34,748 nucleotides of DNA from Bradyrhizobium sp. Lineage in GTDB: Bacteria; Pseudomonadota; Alphaproteobacteria; Rhizobiales; Xanthobacteraceae. The notes beneath the pieces are model-generated. The model searched no databases. It was not told the DNA's origin and saw only the letters and a program-made list of their open reading frames with translations. Positions 26,535-34,652 of the stretch are shown here, in pieces. Position numbers and translations under genes: made by a program. The stretch covers positions 1 to 34,748 of the forward strand of contig NZ_JAUYQU010000257.1 of NCBI RefSeq assembly GCF_030697065.1. The letters run 5' to 3'. Position 1 is the first letter of the stretch. Each line of letters opens with the position of its first letter.

Positions 26535-27839
26535 CTATTGAGCTTCCGCCAGTCGGCCCGATGGTTTGCCGCCAGACGATCCCGCGGCAACCGCGCGCTT
26601 CGCGGCAGCGGGCCTGGACTGCGCGGCCTGCTGGCCGCGCTTCTTTCCATCCGCGCCAGCAGTCTTCACGCCGCCGCGGCGAGATACGTATTCCGGGCCG
26701 TCGGTCGGACCCACATGCGGTGGATCGTATCTGAGATACGGTCGCCCGATTCCATACTGCTTGCCATTGGCATCGACCCACTTCCAGAGAGCCTCGGTCG
26801 AAACCCAGCGTTGCGCCCGGTTTGCGCCGTTGACGCTGACGATGTCGGCTGCTAGGCCGCGGCCATAGCCACCACGAAGACTGCCGCCGTGGTAGGACCT
26901 GTTGCTCGCCGCCTTCAGGCCGCTGGCGATGCCCTGACGATAGTCGTCGCGAAACGCGCTGGTGATGCCGGGATGAAGTCCGGCGGCCTCGGCGGCGTAA
27001 AGCGCGCGAAACAGCTTCAGCTTGAAGCTGCGATCCATGCCGCCGATCACGTAGTCGATCATCGACATGCCGGCGCGTTCGGCCGCGTGGGGATCCTTCC
27101 ACGTAAAATCGTTCTCGACGAGCTTGACGAAGGTTCGGGTGACGGTCACCTGCTTGCCCTTCCGCTTCACCGTCACCTTGCGCTGCTCGCGCTCCTTGAT
27201 GGTGTCTTCCTTGGGCGTCCGCTGGTAGAGCGCCCAGAGGAACTGGTCGATGCAGGCCTCAGCCACCATGCACTCGCCGACAAGTTCGATGCGGCCGGGT
27301 ATCGTCGTGGCGGTTTGAGGCGTTGCATCGGCGGGTCCGGCCTCCGGCGCCGGCAGGATTTCCGGTGGCAGGATTTCGATTGGATCCGTCAGCGCGGCCA
27401 GCACGAAACTGCGGGCAGCCGCCTCGGCCGATGCTGTGTCGGGGATAAACTCTCTATCGCTCAGGGGCATCGCCACGAGTTCGGCGGCCGCCGACACTTC
27501 GGGCGTCTCGGGCACGGCGTAGTCGGTCGCAATGGCTTTCGGCGCAATGGCTTGCGGTGCAATGGCTTGCGGTGCAACGGCTTGCGGTGCAACGGCCTGC
27601 AGCGCATGGGCTTGCGGCGCTTTTGTCTGCGGCGCGACCGCCGCGATTACCTGCGGTGCGGCTGCCAGTTCGACGCTGGCGGTCAGAGCAGGCGCGAGGC
27701 GGACCACGACATGCGTTGCTGCTGTTGCTTGCTCGATGCGAGGCGAGCCAACTCCGGCAACGCTGACGAAAGCCCAGCCTGCGATTACGGCAGTCGGATA
27801 GACCGCCGCCGCCAAGGTTGCCGATCGCAGCGGGTTCAT
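26535..27839 (-). CDS. Exported or membrane-anchored protein with Ala/Pro/Gln repeats and M15-like peptidase domain
   Basis: 434-aa protein. An N-terminal hydrophobic segment (about 8-30, TLAAAVYPTAVIAGWAFVSVAGV) should anchor or export it. Residues 60-105 are low-complexity, with a pentapeptide repeat of type (A/V)-(I/V)-A-P-Q. A Pro/Glu/Ala-rich linker runs to about 180. The C-terminal domain holds C190/C196, a basic patch (KVTVKRKGKQVTV), then ITSAFRDDYRQGIASG and S315-Y-H317, GLAAD332 and P-P-H375. S-x-H...(G)xAxD...H is the zinc-ligand order of M15 D-Ala-D-Ala carboxypeptidases, although the His-Asp spacing is longer than usual because of an SLRGGYGRG insert. The tail (395-434) is Lys/Ala/Gly-rich. 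ATG 27839 has GGAGG 8 nt upstream; the frame is open to 27914. A cell-wall role is inferred; no activity is proven. Confidence 0.8.
   Translation of the reverse strand: MNPLRSATLAAAVYPTAVIAGWAFVSVAGVGSPRIEQATAATHVVVRLAPALTASVELAAAPQVIAAVAPQTKAPQAHALQAVAPQAVAPQAIAPQAIAPKAIATDYAVPETPEVSAAAELVAMPLSDREFIPDTASAEAAARSFVLAALTDPIEILPPEILPAPEAGPADATPQTATTIPGRIELVGECMVAEACIDQFLWALYQRTPKEDTIKEREQRKVTVKRKGKQVTVTRTFVKLVENDFTWKDPHAAERAGMSMIDYVIGGMDRSFKLKLFRALYAAEAAGLHPGITSAFRDDYRQGIASGLKAASNRSYHGGSLRGGYGRGLAADIVSVNGANRAQRWVSTEALWKWVDANGKQYGIGRPYLRYDPPHVGPTDGPEYVSRRGGVKTAGADGKKRGQQAAQSRPAAAKRAVAAGSSGGKPSGRLAEAQ
27529..27633. repeat. 15-bp tandem repeat inside the M15-like gene
   Basis: Seven consecutive 15-bp units with consensus GCAATGGCTTGCGGT on the plus strand; units 2 and 3 (27544-27558 and 27559-27573) are identical, unit 4 differs by one base, and the outer units are more diverged. 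On the coding minus strand each unit gives (P)QA(I/V)A-type pentapeptides. The array is in frame, so unit loss or gain would change protein length without a frameshift. Confidence 0.88.
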
Positions 27840-27958
27840 GATCCCTGCCTCCAAAGGCTCGATCGAGCCCGGTTGCACAGCCAAGTATCCGACGCCTCCG
27901 AAACCTCGGGTCACCTTTGTGAAGGCGCAGGGCTAAAGTCTGCAGATTATGAGTGTTT

Positions 27959-27973
27959 TGGCAACTGTTGCCA
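27959..27973. promoter_or_regulatory. 15-bp palindrome upstream of the M15-like gene
   Basis: TGGCAAC-T-GTTGCCA (27959-27973) is a perfect 7-bp-arm palindrome with a single central base, in the 218-bp gap between the end of the esterase gene and the start of the M15-like gene (both minus strand). A one-base loop argues against a terminator hairpin; it may be an operator about 120 bp upstream of the M15-like start. The -24/-12 sigma-54 spacing was tested here and does not fit. Confidence 0.4.
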
Positions 27974-28057
27974 GAGCGCAACGCGCCGCCGACGACCATC
28001 GGGTGGCGGAGCGGCCGGCCGGCCATGCAAAATACGCGGGCCGGTGGCGCCGAGGGG

Positions 28058-28951
28058 TCATTTCGTCCCGCAATGCCGGCGAATGAATTGACCGGCATCG
28101 GCGAGCGCGCGCCGGCCGGGCTCGAGATGCGCGTTCCACATCGGGAAGGCGTGGATCATGTCGGGCCAGATCTGGAGCGTAAGCGCGACATTGGCGGCGC
28201 CCGCGGCTGCCGCAAAACGCGTGGAATCCTCGAGCAGGGTTTCGCACGCGCCGACCTGGATCAGTGTCGGCGGCAGGCCGCTCGGATCGGCAAACAGCGG
28301 AGAGACACGCGGGTCCCTCCGGTCCATTTCCGGGGGGAGATAGGCATTGGCGAGTTCGGCCAGATAGGACCTGTGGATGATCGGATCGACCGCATCTCTG
28401 GTCGCGAGCGTCGAGCCCGACAGCGTCAGGTCGGTCCATGGCGAGATCAGCCATGCGCAGCCCGGCACAGGTTCGCCGGCGTCGCGCAGCCGGTTGATCA
28501 AGGCCACGGTCAGCCCGCCGCCGGCGCTGTCGCCGCCGACCGCGATATGTCCCGCGGCGATGCCGCTTGTCCGCAGAAAACGCCACGCCGAAAGCGCGTC
28601 GTCGAGCGCCGCCGGAAACGGATGTTCGGGCGCCAGCCGGTATTCGATCGCGAGCGTTCGCACCTTTGCCGCCCGGCCGGCCTCGGTAACCAGCCGGCGA
28701 TGGCTCAGGATCGAGCCCGAACAGTATCCTCCACCGTGAAAGTACAACAGCACGCGGGATGCGTCGCTTTCAGGTGCGATCGACCATTCTCCCGGCATTC
28801 CGCCAATGTCGGCGGCTTCGCACTCGATATCTGCGGCGACCGGCCAGACCGAGCCGACCTCCTCGATGCGTTGCCGCCGCTGCTGCCAGCCGACCGGGCG
28901 GGGCTTCGAACTCAACAAGGCTCTGATAGCGTCGATCTCGCTTTGGCCCAT
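28058..28951 (-). CDS. Alpha/beta-hydrolase, hormone-sensitive-lipase (family IV) esterase
   Basis: 297-aa cytoplasmic esterase. The oxyanion-hole motif HGGGY (72-76), nucleophile S142 in GGDSAGGG, acidic residue D242 in GACETLLEDS and H267 in MIHAFP form the family IV layout; RLAPEHPFPAALDDA (105-119) is also diagnostic. Length is normal. ATG 28951 has AGGGAGGAAC 8 nt upstream. It diverges from the MDR dehydrogenase (180-bp gap). It would hydrolyse short-chain acyl esters; the natural substrate is unknown and no pathway partner is evident. Confidence 0.93.
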   Translation of the reverse strand: MGQSEIDAIRALLSSKPRPVGWQQRRQRIEEVGSVWPVAADIECEAADIGGMPGEWSIAPESDASRVLLYFHGGGYCSGSILSHRRLVTEAGRAAKVRTLAIEYRLAPEHPFPAALDDALSAWRFLRTSGIAAGHIAVGGDSAGGGLTVALINRLRDAGEPVPGCAWLISPWTDLTLSGSTLATRDAVDPIIHRSYLAELANAYLPPEMDRRDPRVSPLFADPSGLPPTLIQVGACETLLEDSTRFAAAAGAANVALTLQIWPDMIHAFPMWNAHLEPGRRALADAGQFIRRHCGTK

Positions 28952-29131
28952 GGATGTTCCTCCCTTGATTCTGGGAAGCTAGCCCATCGGTGCGGCCGTC
29001 CGCAAAGGCCGGGCCGCGATCATAAAGCAACGACAATGTGAGACCCGCGATGGCTTGCGTTTCCTGGCCAACGTGAGAACACTCCCGCCCGAATTCGGCG
29101 GAGCCGAAAATTGAAAACAGGGAGTTTCACG

Positions 29132-30274
29132 ATGAGCGCCGACACCATGACCGGGCTGCAACTGCGTTCGCTGATCAAGAAAAGCGGCGAACTCGAAATC
29201 TCGCTCGCCAGCGTGCCGGTGCCGGAGCCCGGCCCGGAGGAAGTCGTGGTCCGTGTCGAAGCCTCGCCGATCAATCCGTCCGACCTCGGCCTGCTGGTCG
29301 GCGCCGCCGACATGTCGACGGCCAAAGCGTCCGGCACCAAGGACGCGCCTGTGATCACGGCAAAAGTGCCTGACGCAGCGATGAAGGCGATGGCGGGCAG
29401 GCTCGACGAATCGATGCCGGTCGGCAACGAGGGCGCCGGCGTCGTGATCAAGACGGGATCGTCCGATGCGGCGAAGGCGCTGATGGGCAAGACTGTCGCC
29501 ATGATCGGCGGCGCGATGTATGCGCAGTACCGCACCATGCGGGCCAAGGATGTCCTGCCGCTGCCTGACGGCACCACGCCGGCCGAGGGCGCCTCCTGCT
29601 TCGTCAATCCGCTGACATCGCTCGGCATGGTCGAGACCATGAAGCGCGAGGGCCACAAGGCGCTGGTGCACACCGCGGCCGCCTCCAATCTCGGCCAGAT
29701 GCTCAACAAGATCTGCATCAAGGACGGCATCGATCTCGTCAACATCGTGCGCAGCCAGGAGCAGGCCGACATCCTGCGCAAGATCGGCGCCAAATACGTC
29801 GTCGATTCCAGCGTCCCGACTTTCATGGACGATCTCACCAGCGCGTTGGTGGAAACCGGCGCGACCATCGCGTTCGATGCGATTGGCGGCGGCAGGCTCG
29901 CCGGCCAGATCCTGACCTGCATGGAAACCGCGATCAACAAGACGGCAAAAGTCTACAGCCGCTACGGATCGAGCGTGCACAAGCAGGTCTATATCTATGG
30001 CGGCCTCGATATCCGTCCGACCGAGCTCAACCGCTCGTTCGGAATGGCCTGGGGGATCGGCGGCTGGCTGCTGTTTCCGTTCCTGCAGAAGATCGGCGCG
30101 GCCGACGGCGCCAGGTTGCGCGCGCGGGTCGTGGCGGAACTCAAGACGACCTTTGCCAGCCATTACACCCAGGTGGTGTCGCTGCAGGAGACGCTGCAGC
30201 TCTCCAGCATCGCCATCTACAACAAGCGCGCCACCGGCGAGAAGTTTTTGATCAATCCGAACAAGGCGGGCTGA
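29132..30274 (+). CDS. MDR-superfamily NAD(P)H-dependent oxidoreductase (zinc-free, quinone-oxidoreductase-like)
   Basis: 380-aa medium-chain dehydrogenase/reductase. The N-terminal GroES-like domain contains VVVRVEASPINPSDLGLLVG and PVGNEGAGVVIKTGS, where GNEGAG replaces the GHE of zinc alcohol dehydrogenases. The Rossmann part has ALVHTAAASNLGQMLNKIC and later FDAIGGGRLAGQIL. Structural and catalytic zinc cysteines are missing, which places it with quinone oxidoreductase or enoyl-reductase-like members. ATG 29132 has GGGAG (29120-29124) 7 nt upstream; the TTG at 29111 is less likely. It is convergent with the AraC gene (14-bp gap). Substrate unknown. Confidence 0.9.
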   Translation: MSADTMTGLQLRSLIKKSGELEISLASVPVPEPGPEEVVVRVEASPINPSDLGLLVGAADMSTAKASGTKDAPVITAKVPDAAMKAMAGRLDESMPVGNEGAGVVIKTGSSDAAKALMGKTVAMIGGAMYAQYRTMRAKDVLPLPDGTTPAEGASCFVNPLTSLGMVETMKREGHKALVHTAAASNLGQMLNKICIKDGIDLVNIVRSQEQADILRKIGAKYVVDSSVPTFMDDLTSALVETGATIAFDAIGGGRLAGQILTCMETAINKTAKVYSRYGSSVHKQVYIYGGLDIRPTELNRSFGMAWGIGGWLLFPFLQKIGAADGARLRARVVAELKTTFASHYTQVVSLQETLQLSSIAIYNKRATGEKFLINPNKAG

Positions 30275-30288
30275 AACAGGCGAGATAA

Positions 30289-31254
30289 TCACTCCCCGGA
30301 ACGCACGGCTTCCCGAAATTCAGTCGGTGTCATGCCTGCACGAGCCTTGAATGCTCGGGTGAAGTGGGCGGAATCGGAGAATCCACAAACGAAACCGATC
30401 GTGTTGAACGCGTTGTCGGTATGCAGCAGCAGTTCGGTCGCATGCTTGATCCTCGCTTCGCGTCGCATGACCTGCAGTGACGCGCCATCTTCCGTCAGGC
30501 GCCTCTGCAGCGTTCGCGACGAAAGGGCCAACTCGCGCGCGATTGCCGCGATGGTCCACACTCGCAAGAGATCCGCTTCGAGCAGATTTGCGACGCGGCG
30601 GCCGATTCCCGACAATTGCTCCTTCAACGGAGCGAGCGTCGGCAGCGGCATGAGCCGTTCCAGGGGGGCATTGGTCCAGCGGATCGACCAAACACCGGTC
30701 TCGAGTCGCGGGTCAACGCGATCTGCGATCGATATCTGATCGTCGACAATCGCGTCGATCGTGATTCGCCCCGAGCCGATTGCGAGCGAAAGCCTTTTGC
30801 ATCCGACGGCGCCAAGGAGCCCACAGATGACGCCGGCCAGAATCAGGTTCACTGCAACGTTGGTGGTGCCGTCCTTGCCGCGTTGGTGAACCATGCGGGC
30901 CGAGGTTGCGGTGACCGAGTGCATCAAAATGGGGTGCCGGGTATGAACGTAGCGTTCGAGGCGCAGCCAGCGAGCGAGCAGTTCCCGCCCGTCGCCGGCG
31001 CTCAAAAGAGCTGCCCCGATCGGATCGAAGGCCATGCGGGGTATGGCGCGCCCGACCCTGAGTAGCGCAATTGGGCCATGCTTCGCGAGCACGGCATCGG
31101 CGGTCGCGGATTTGGCCGACAGCGAAGCGTGCGGGCCGTTTCCCAAACTCAAGCCATTCGTTGCATCTATCTCGATGTCTTGCTCTGCAAACGAGATCCG
31201 CATCAGCTTAACCAGCGCCGCGCTTGTCAGATCGTCTTTCTCAAGCGTCAACAT
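30289..31254 (-). CDS. AraC-family transcriptional regulator
   Basis: 321-aa DNA-binding regulator. The N-terminal 210 residues form an effector/dimerisation domain of the 'arabinose-binding-like' type found in OruR/ArgR-like AraC proteins (...ERYVHTRHPILMHSVTATSA...). The C-terminal 90 residues carry two helix-turn-helix motifs (WTIAAIARELALSSRTLQRRLTEDGAS and NTIGFVCGFSDSAHFTRAFKARAGMTPTEFR), the second with the family signature F-x-x-x-F-K/R-x-x-x-G-x-(T/S)-P-x-x-(F/Y)R. ATG 31254 follows the molybdenum-subunit stop by 3 nt, so it belongs to the same operon and probably controls it. It may alternatively act on the esterase or dehydrogenase next door. Effector unknown. Confidence 0.93.
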   Translation of the reverse strand: MLTLEKDDLTSAALVKLMRISFAEQDIEIDATNGLSLGNGPHASLSAKSATADAVLAKHGPIALLRVGRAIPRMAFDPIGAALLSAGDGRELLARWLRLERYVHTRHPILMHSVTATSARMVHQRGKDGTTNVAVNLILAGVICGLLGAVGCKRLSLAIGSGRITIDAIVDDQISIADRVDPRLETGVWSIRWTNAPLERLMPLPTLAPLKEQLSGIGRRVANLLEADLLRVWTIAAIARELALSSRTLQRRLTEDGASLQVMRREARIKHATELLLHTDNAFNTIGFVCGFSDSAHFTRAFKARAGMTPTEFREAVRSGE

Positions 31255-31257
31255 GGC

Positions 31258-33360
31258 TCATACTGTCTGATCGCGCCACGGCAACCGTGTGACGGATTTA
31301 CCCGTCATCGCCGCGATCGCGTTCGTTATCGCCGCCGTCGCCGCCACGATTGCGGTCTCTCCGGCGCCGGTCGACGCGTCGCCGGCATCGACGAGATCGA
31401 TGATCATGTTCGGGACGTCGGAATAGCGTGGCACGGGGTAGTCGGCAAAGCTCGTCGCCCCAAGATGTCCATCGACGATCCCGAGTTCCTCGTGCAAGGC
31501 CATGCCGATCCCCCAGACCAGATTGCCTTCGACCTGTGCGCGGACCTGATCGGGGTTTACGATCATTCCGCAATCGTGTGCACACCAGAGCCTGGTCACC
31601 CGCATGCGCCCGCGCGAGCGCGTCACTTCGGCGATCACTCCCGCATAGGACATATCCTTGTAAATGCCGCAGGCAACGCCGTAACCGATATCCGGCGACG
31701 ATCTCAGGGCCGGCCAGTTCGCCTCAGCGGCAACGCGGTCCAGCGCGCGGCGCAGGCGAGGCCACTGTGGCGCAATAAGCCGCCGCCGGAATGCGACGCC
31801 ATCCTCGCGGCGCTTGCGCGCAAGGGCGTCTATCGCCGTCTCGATTGCCCAGATATTGGAAGCAGCGCCGAGGCTGCGCCACGGCCCGGTATGAACGGGG
31901 AGCCGCACATCTTCAAACTCGACACGCGTTCCGGCGGACACATAGGGCGGCAGAGCACCGCGCGAGACGCCCGGATCGCCGACGAAGCTCGTTGCGAACT
32001 GCAGTGCAGTGCCCATGGCTGCAGATGTGAAGATCACATGGCCGGAGCGGAAAGCGTGGTGCCACGTGTCCAGACCGCCGTCCGGCGTCAGCCGCGCCTT
32101 GATCCGGTGCGACGACGGCGGACGATGGAAGGCTTCGCGAAATTCGTCGATCCGCGTCCATTGGATCTTGACTGGCCTCTTGAGCACTCGGGCAAGAAGA
32201 GCGGCGTCCAGTTCCTGTACGCAGATCGTCTTTCCGCCAAATCCACCGCCGACGCGACAACCGTGAACGACGACCCGGTCGGAACTCAGCCGCATCGATT
32301 TTGCGACGACGGAGTGGACGAATGTCACGTCCTGCGTTCCACTCCATATTTCGAGACCGCCATGCTCATCGAAGCGGGCAACGGCCGTGCGAGGCTCCAT
32401 GGAGGCATGGGCCGCCATCGGCACATCCAGCCGAAGATCGATGTCGAACGGTCGCGTTAGCGTTCCCGATTGAACGATCACATGCTCGAGCGCGCCGCGC
32501 GACAATCCCGAATCAATGTCAATCGACCTGGCGATGACGTCGTCGGCGATATCACCACCCACCCACGCAGCCTTGACCGCTGCAGCGCATCTTTCGAGGC
32601 TGCCTCGTGTCGCAGCTGCGATAAAGGCGCCCGTCTTGATATGGTGAAGGCCCAGATAGCCCTGGATGGCGTGGGCAGCGGTATCATCAACGTTGTCAAG
32701 TGTCGCTCCCAGCCGGGGGGCGCGCAGCGCAGCCGCGAACACCATGCCCGGCAGACGCACGTCGTCAGCATAGAGGGACCCATCACCGGTCACGATGGCA
32801 CGGATCTGATCCATGGCGGCAGGCTTACCGACAACGCGTCGTACGGCACCGCGTTTGAACGACACCGGCTCGGCCGCATTGATCGCGGCAGCAGCGAGAA
32901 TCCGTGGCTTCGCCACGAAGGCTGCCCAGCCGCCAGATGGCGGCGCAGCGGAATCAATGCCGTCCCGCTTCAGCGCCGCCGCCAATGCGGCGGATGCCTG
33001 GGCCAGGAGCGGACCAAAATCCTTGATCGAGTCCGACCCGACGGTCGCGCGCGTCGGCGGCAACCGATCGCTGCGCGGATGAATGGCCATCACATGCTCA
33101 AGCGGAAAGCCGGTCTCCTCGGCGACGATCTGGCGAAAGGAAACGGCGATCCCCTGTCCGATCTCGGTCCGAGGCAAAACAAGTTCGACGCGACCATCAG
33201 GCCGCAGGCTTACCCAGGCAGCAGCGTCATCTGCCGACGGCGCCTTACGGTGCGGCAACGCGGGCCATGGAGTTAGAGCGTAGGCGGGCCCGGCGATGGC
33301 CGTCAGCCCGGCACCGGCCCAGCCCAGGCCCTTGAGAAGCTGCCGGCGCGACAAGGTCAT
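31258..33360 (-). CDS. Tat-exported molybdopterin-binding subunit of an isoquinoline-1-oxidoreductase-like molybdenum hydroxylase (IorB-like)
   Basis: 700-aa large subunit of the xanthine-oxidase family. The N-terminus is a twin-arginine signal: SRRQLLKG (4-11), then a weakly hydrophobic segment ending near PAYA (about 32), so the folded, cofactor-loaded complex should be carried to the periplasm. Molybdenum-cofactor motifs follow: GCRVGGGFGGKT in mid-protein, VHTGPWRSLGAASN, CAHDCGMIVNPDQVRAQVEGNLVWGIGMALHEE, and the catalytic glutamate E668 in TGAGETAIVA. Length is slightly short of typical IorB (about 730-770). ATG 33360 overlaps the TGA of the 2Fe-2S gene (ATGA); the open frame to 33435 lies in that gene and is spurious. 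Substrate could be an N-heterocycle or an aldehyde; sequence alone does not say. Confidence 0.92.
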   Translation of the reverse strand: MTLSRRQLLKGLGWAGAGLTAIAGPAYALTPWPALPHRKAPSADDAAAWVSLRPDGRVELVLPRTEIGQGIAVSFRQIVAEETGFPLEHVMAIHPRSDRLPPTRATVGSDSIKDFGPLLAQASAALAAALKRDGIDSAAPPSGGWAAFVAKPRILAAAAINAAEPVSFKRGAVRRVVGKPAAMDQIRAIVTGDGSLYADDVRLPGMVFAAALRAPRLGATLDNVDDTAAHAIQGYLGLHHIKTGAFIAAATRGSLERCAAAVKAAWVGGDIADDVIARSIDIDSGLSRGALEHVIVQSGTLTRPFDIDLRLDVPMAAHASMEPRTAVARFDEHGGLEIWSGTQDVTFVHSVVAKSMRLSSDRVVVHGCRVGGGFGGKTICVQELDAALLARVLKRPVKIQWTRIDEFREAFHRPPSSHRIKARLTPDGGLDTWHHAFRSGHVIFTSAAMGTALQFATSFVGDPGVSRGALPPYVSAGTRVEFEDVRLPVHTGPWRSLGAASNIWAIETAIDALARKRREDGVAFRRRLIAPQWPRLRRALDRVAAEANWPALRSSPDIGYGVACGIYKDMSYAGVIAEVTRSRGRMRVTRLWCAHDCGMIVNPDQVRAQVEGNLVWGIGMALHEELGIVDGHLGATSFADYPVPRYSDVPNMIIDLVDAGDASTGAGETAIVAATAAITNAIAAMTGKSVTRLPWRDQTV

Positions 33361-33833
33361 CGCGATCGCCTTCTTATTGAGGTTTGTGCCGCAACGACTG
33401 CGGTCCTGATGCGCTGATGCGTGCCACACCGGCAAATCACATCATCCATCGCTGCGGAAATGTCGCGCGCCGTCGCGTCCGGGTTTGCCGCAAGCAGCGC
33501 TGCGGCGGTCATGATTAGTCCGTTCTGGCAATATCCGCACTGCGGTACACCGGCATCGATCCAGGCTTTCTGCACGGGATGCAGGCCGCCGTCGCGGCCG
33601 GCGCCAAGGTGCTCGAGCGTAACGACCCTGCGACCTCCAACATCCCCGGCCATCAACAAGCAGGACCGTTGCGCTTCGCCATCGACATGAACGACGCAAG
33701 CACCGCACGCGCCGACGCCGCATCCATACTTGGGGCCATTCAGGTGAAAATGGTCACGAAGCAGCCACAACAAGCGGTCTTCCGCGAACGCGGAAGGAAT
33801 ATCTGCCTCGTTGCCGTTCAAAGTGAAACGCAT
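33357..33833 (-). CDS. 2Fe-2S subunit of the molybdenum hydroxylase (IorA-like)
   Basis: 158-aa two-cluster iron-sulphur subunit that passes electrons from the molybdenum site. The N-terminal plant-ferredoxin-type cluster uses C38-x4-C43-x2-C46-x11-C58 (GCGVGACGAC). The C-terminal helical cluster uses C99-x2-C102 and C134-x-C136 (CGYC...CRC). ATG 33833 is decided by a perfect AAGGAGGT five nt upstream and by the family start MRFTLNG; the frame remains open to 33998 through the leader. A possible -10 box TATACT (minus strand, 33852-33857) would give a very short leader. It has no signal peptide of its own, so export with the Tat-tagged partner is expected. First gene of the three-gene operon; no cytochrome or FAD subunit is adjacent. 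Confidence 0.95.
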   Translation of the reverse strand: MRFTLNGNEADIPSAFAEDRLLWLLRDHFHLNGPKYGCGVGACGACVVHVDGEAQRSCLLMAGDVGGRRVVTLEHLGAGRDGGLHPVQKAWIDAGVPQCGYCQNGLIMTAAALLAANPDATARDISAAMDDVICRCGTHQRIRTAVVAAQTSIRRRSR

Positions 33834-34033
33834 GCGCACCTCCTTCGATGGAGTATAGGCTATCGACCGCCGGCCGACTTGAACGATCGCGCCAAAATCC
33901 TCGTCGCCCGAGCCCCGTTCCGTCGCCGGCATGGCTTTGATTTTCGACATTTCATGCACTTGCATCGTTTCGCCGGGCGTGGCTAGGATGTCTGGCAAAC
34001 CGGTCCGGCACCCAGCCTCAAAAAGGAAAACCC

Positions 34034-34588
34034 ATGGCCACCCAGAACATCGTCGTGATCGTCGGAAGCCTCCGCAAGGAGAGCTTTACGCTCAAGATCG
34101 CCAATGCGCTGGCGAAACTGGCGCCGGCCTCGCTGAAGCTCGATGTCGTTACCTTGCACGACATTTCGTTCTTCAATCAGGACCTCGAAGCCGCGCCGCC
34201 GGCCGACTGGCTCTCGTTCCGCGAAAAGCTGCAGAAGTCGAACGGCGTGCTGATCGTGACGCCGGAATATAACCGCTCGATTCCCGGCGTGTTGAAGAAC
34301 GCCATCGACGTCGGCTCGCGCCCCTATGGCAAGAGTTCGTTCCTCGGCAAGCCGATCGGCCTGGTCGGAAATTCGCCGGGGGCGCTCGGCGGCGTCGCCG
34401 CCGTCAAGCACCTGCAGAACATCATGCCGGGCATTGCCGGCCCGATCATGGGGCAGCCGGAAATCTACCTGAACGGCGTCGGCGACGCTTTCGACGACAA
34501 GGGCCAGCTCACCAAGGAACCGGTGCAGAAGGTGCTGCAGCAGTACCTCGACGCCTTTGCCGCGTTCGTCGAAAAGCAGAACAAATAG
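34034..34588 (+). CDS. NAD(P)H-dependent FMN reductase (flavodoxin-like fold)
   Basis: 184-aa cytoplasmic flavoprotein. The FMN-phosphate loop GSLRKESFTLKIANAL (11-26) and the TPEYNRSIPGVLKNAIDVGSRP segment (75-96) identify the NADPH_dep_FMN_red family (ChrR/ArsH/YieF-like). PIGLVGNSPGALGGVAAVKHLQNIM follows and the length is typical. Likely role: two-electron reduction of quinones, azo compounds or other oxidants. ATG 34034 has AAAGGAAAA upstream. It diverges from the molybdenum hydroxylase operon across 200 bp and precedes the ftsB-like gene on the same strand. Confidence 0.93.
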   Translation: MATQNIVVIVGSLRKESFTLKIANALAKLAPASLKLDVVTLHDISFFNQDLEAAPPADWLSFREKLQKSNGVLIVTPEYNRSIPGVLKNAIDVGSRPYGKSSFLGKPIGLVGNSPGALGGVAAVKHLQNIMPGIAGPIMGQPEIYLNGVGDAFDDKGQLTKEPVQKVLQQYLDAFAAFVEKQNK

Positions 34589-34615
34589 CCCGGCAGCCGC
34601 GGGACGGCCGGGATA

Positions 34616-34632
34616 TTAGGGTTCTCTTAACC
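34616..34632 (+). promoter_or_regulatory. CtrA-like box upstream of the ftsB-like gene
   Basis: TTAG-GGTTCTC-TTAACC at 34616-34632 fits the full CtrA consensus TTAA-N7-TTAACC with one mismatch, 20 bp upstream of the ftsB-like ATG. CtrA is the alphaproteobacterial cell-cycle master regulator and controls several division genes in Caulobacter, so placement makes sense. The same stretch has inverted repeats (GGGTT/AACCC; GGCCGGG/CCCGGCC) that could instead form a terminator-like hairpin after the FMN reductase gene. Confidence 0.4.
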
Positions 34633-34652
34633 CGGCCGTCGCATCGTCAGCC

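Noticed and set aside
27956..27973. Second sigma-54 promoter at TTGGCAACTGTTGCCA
   Set aside because: GG and GC are separated by 8 nt, not 10; the match is caused by the palindrome.
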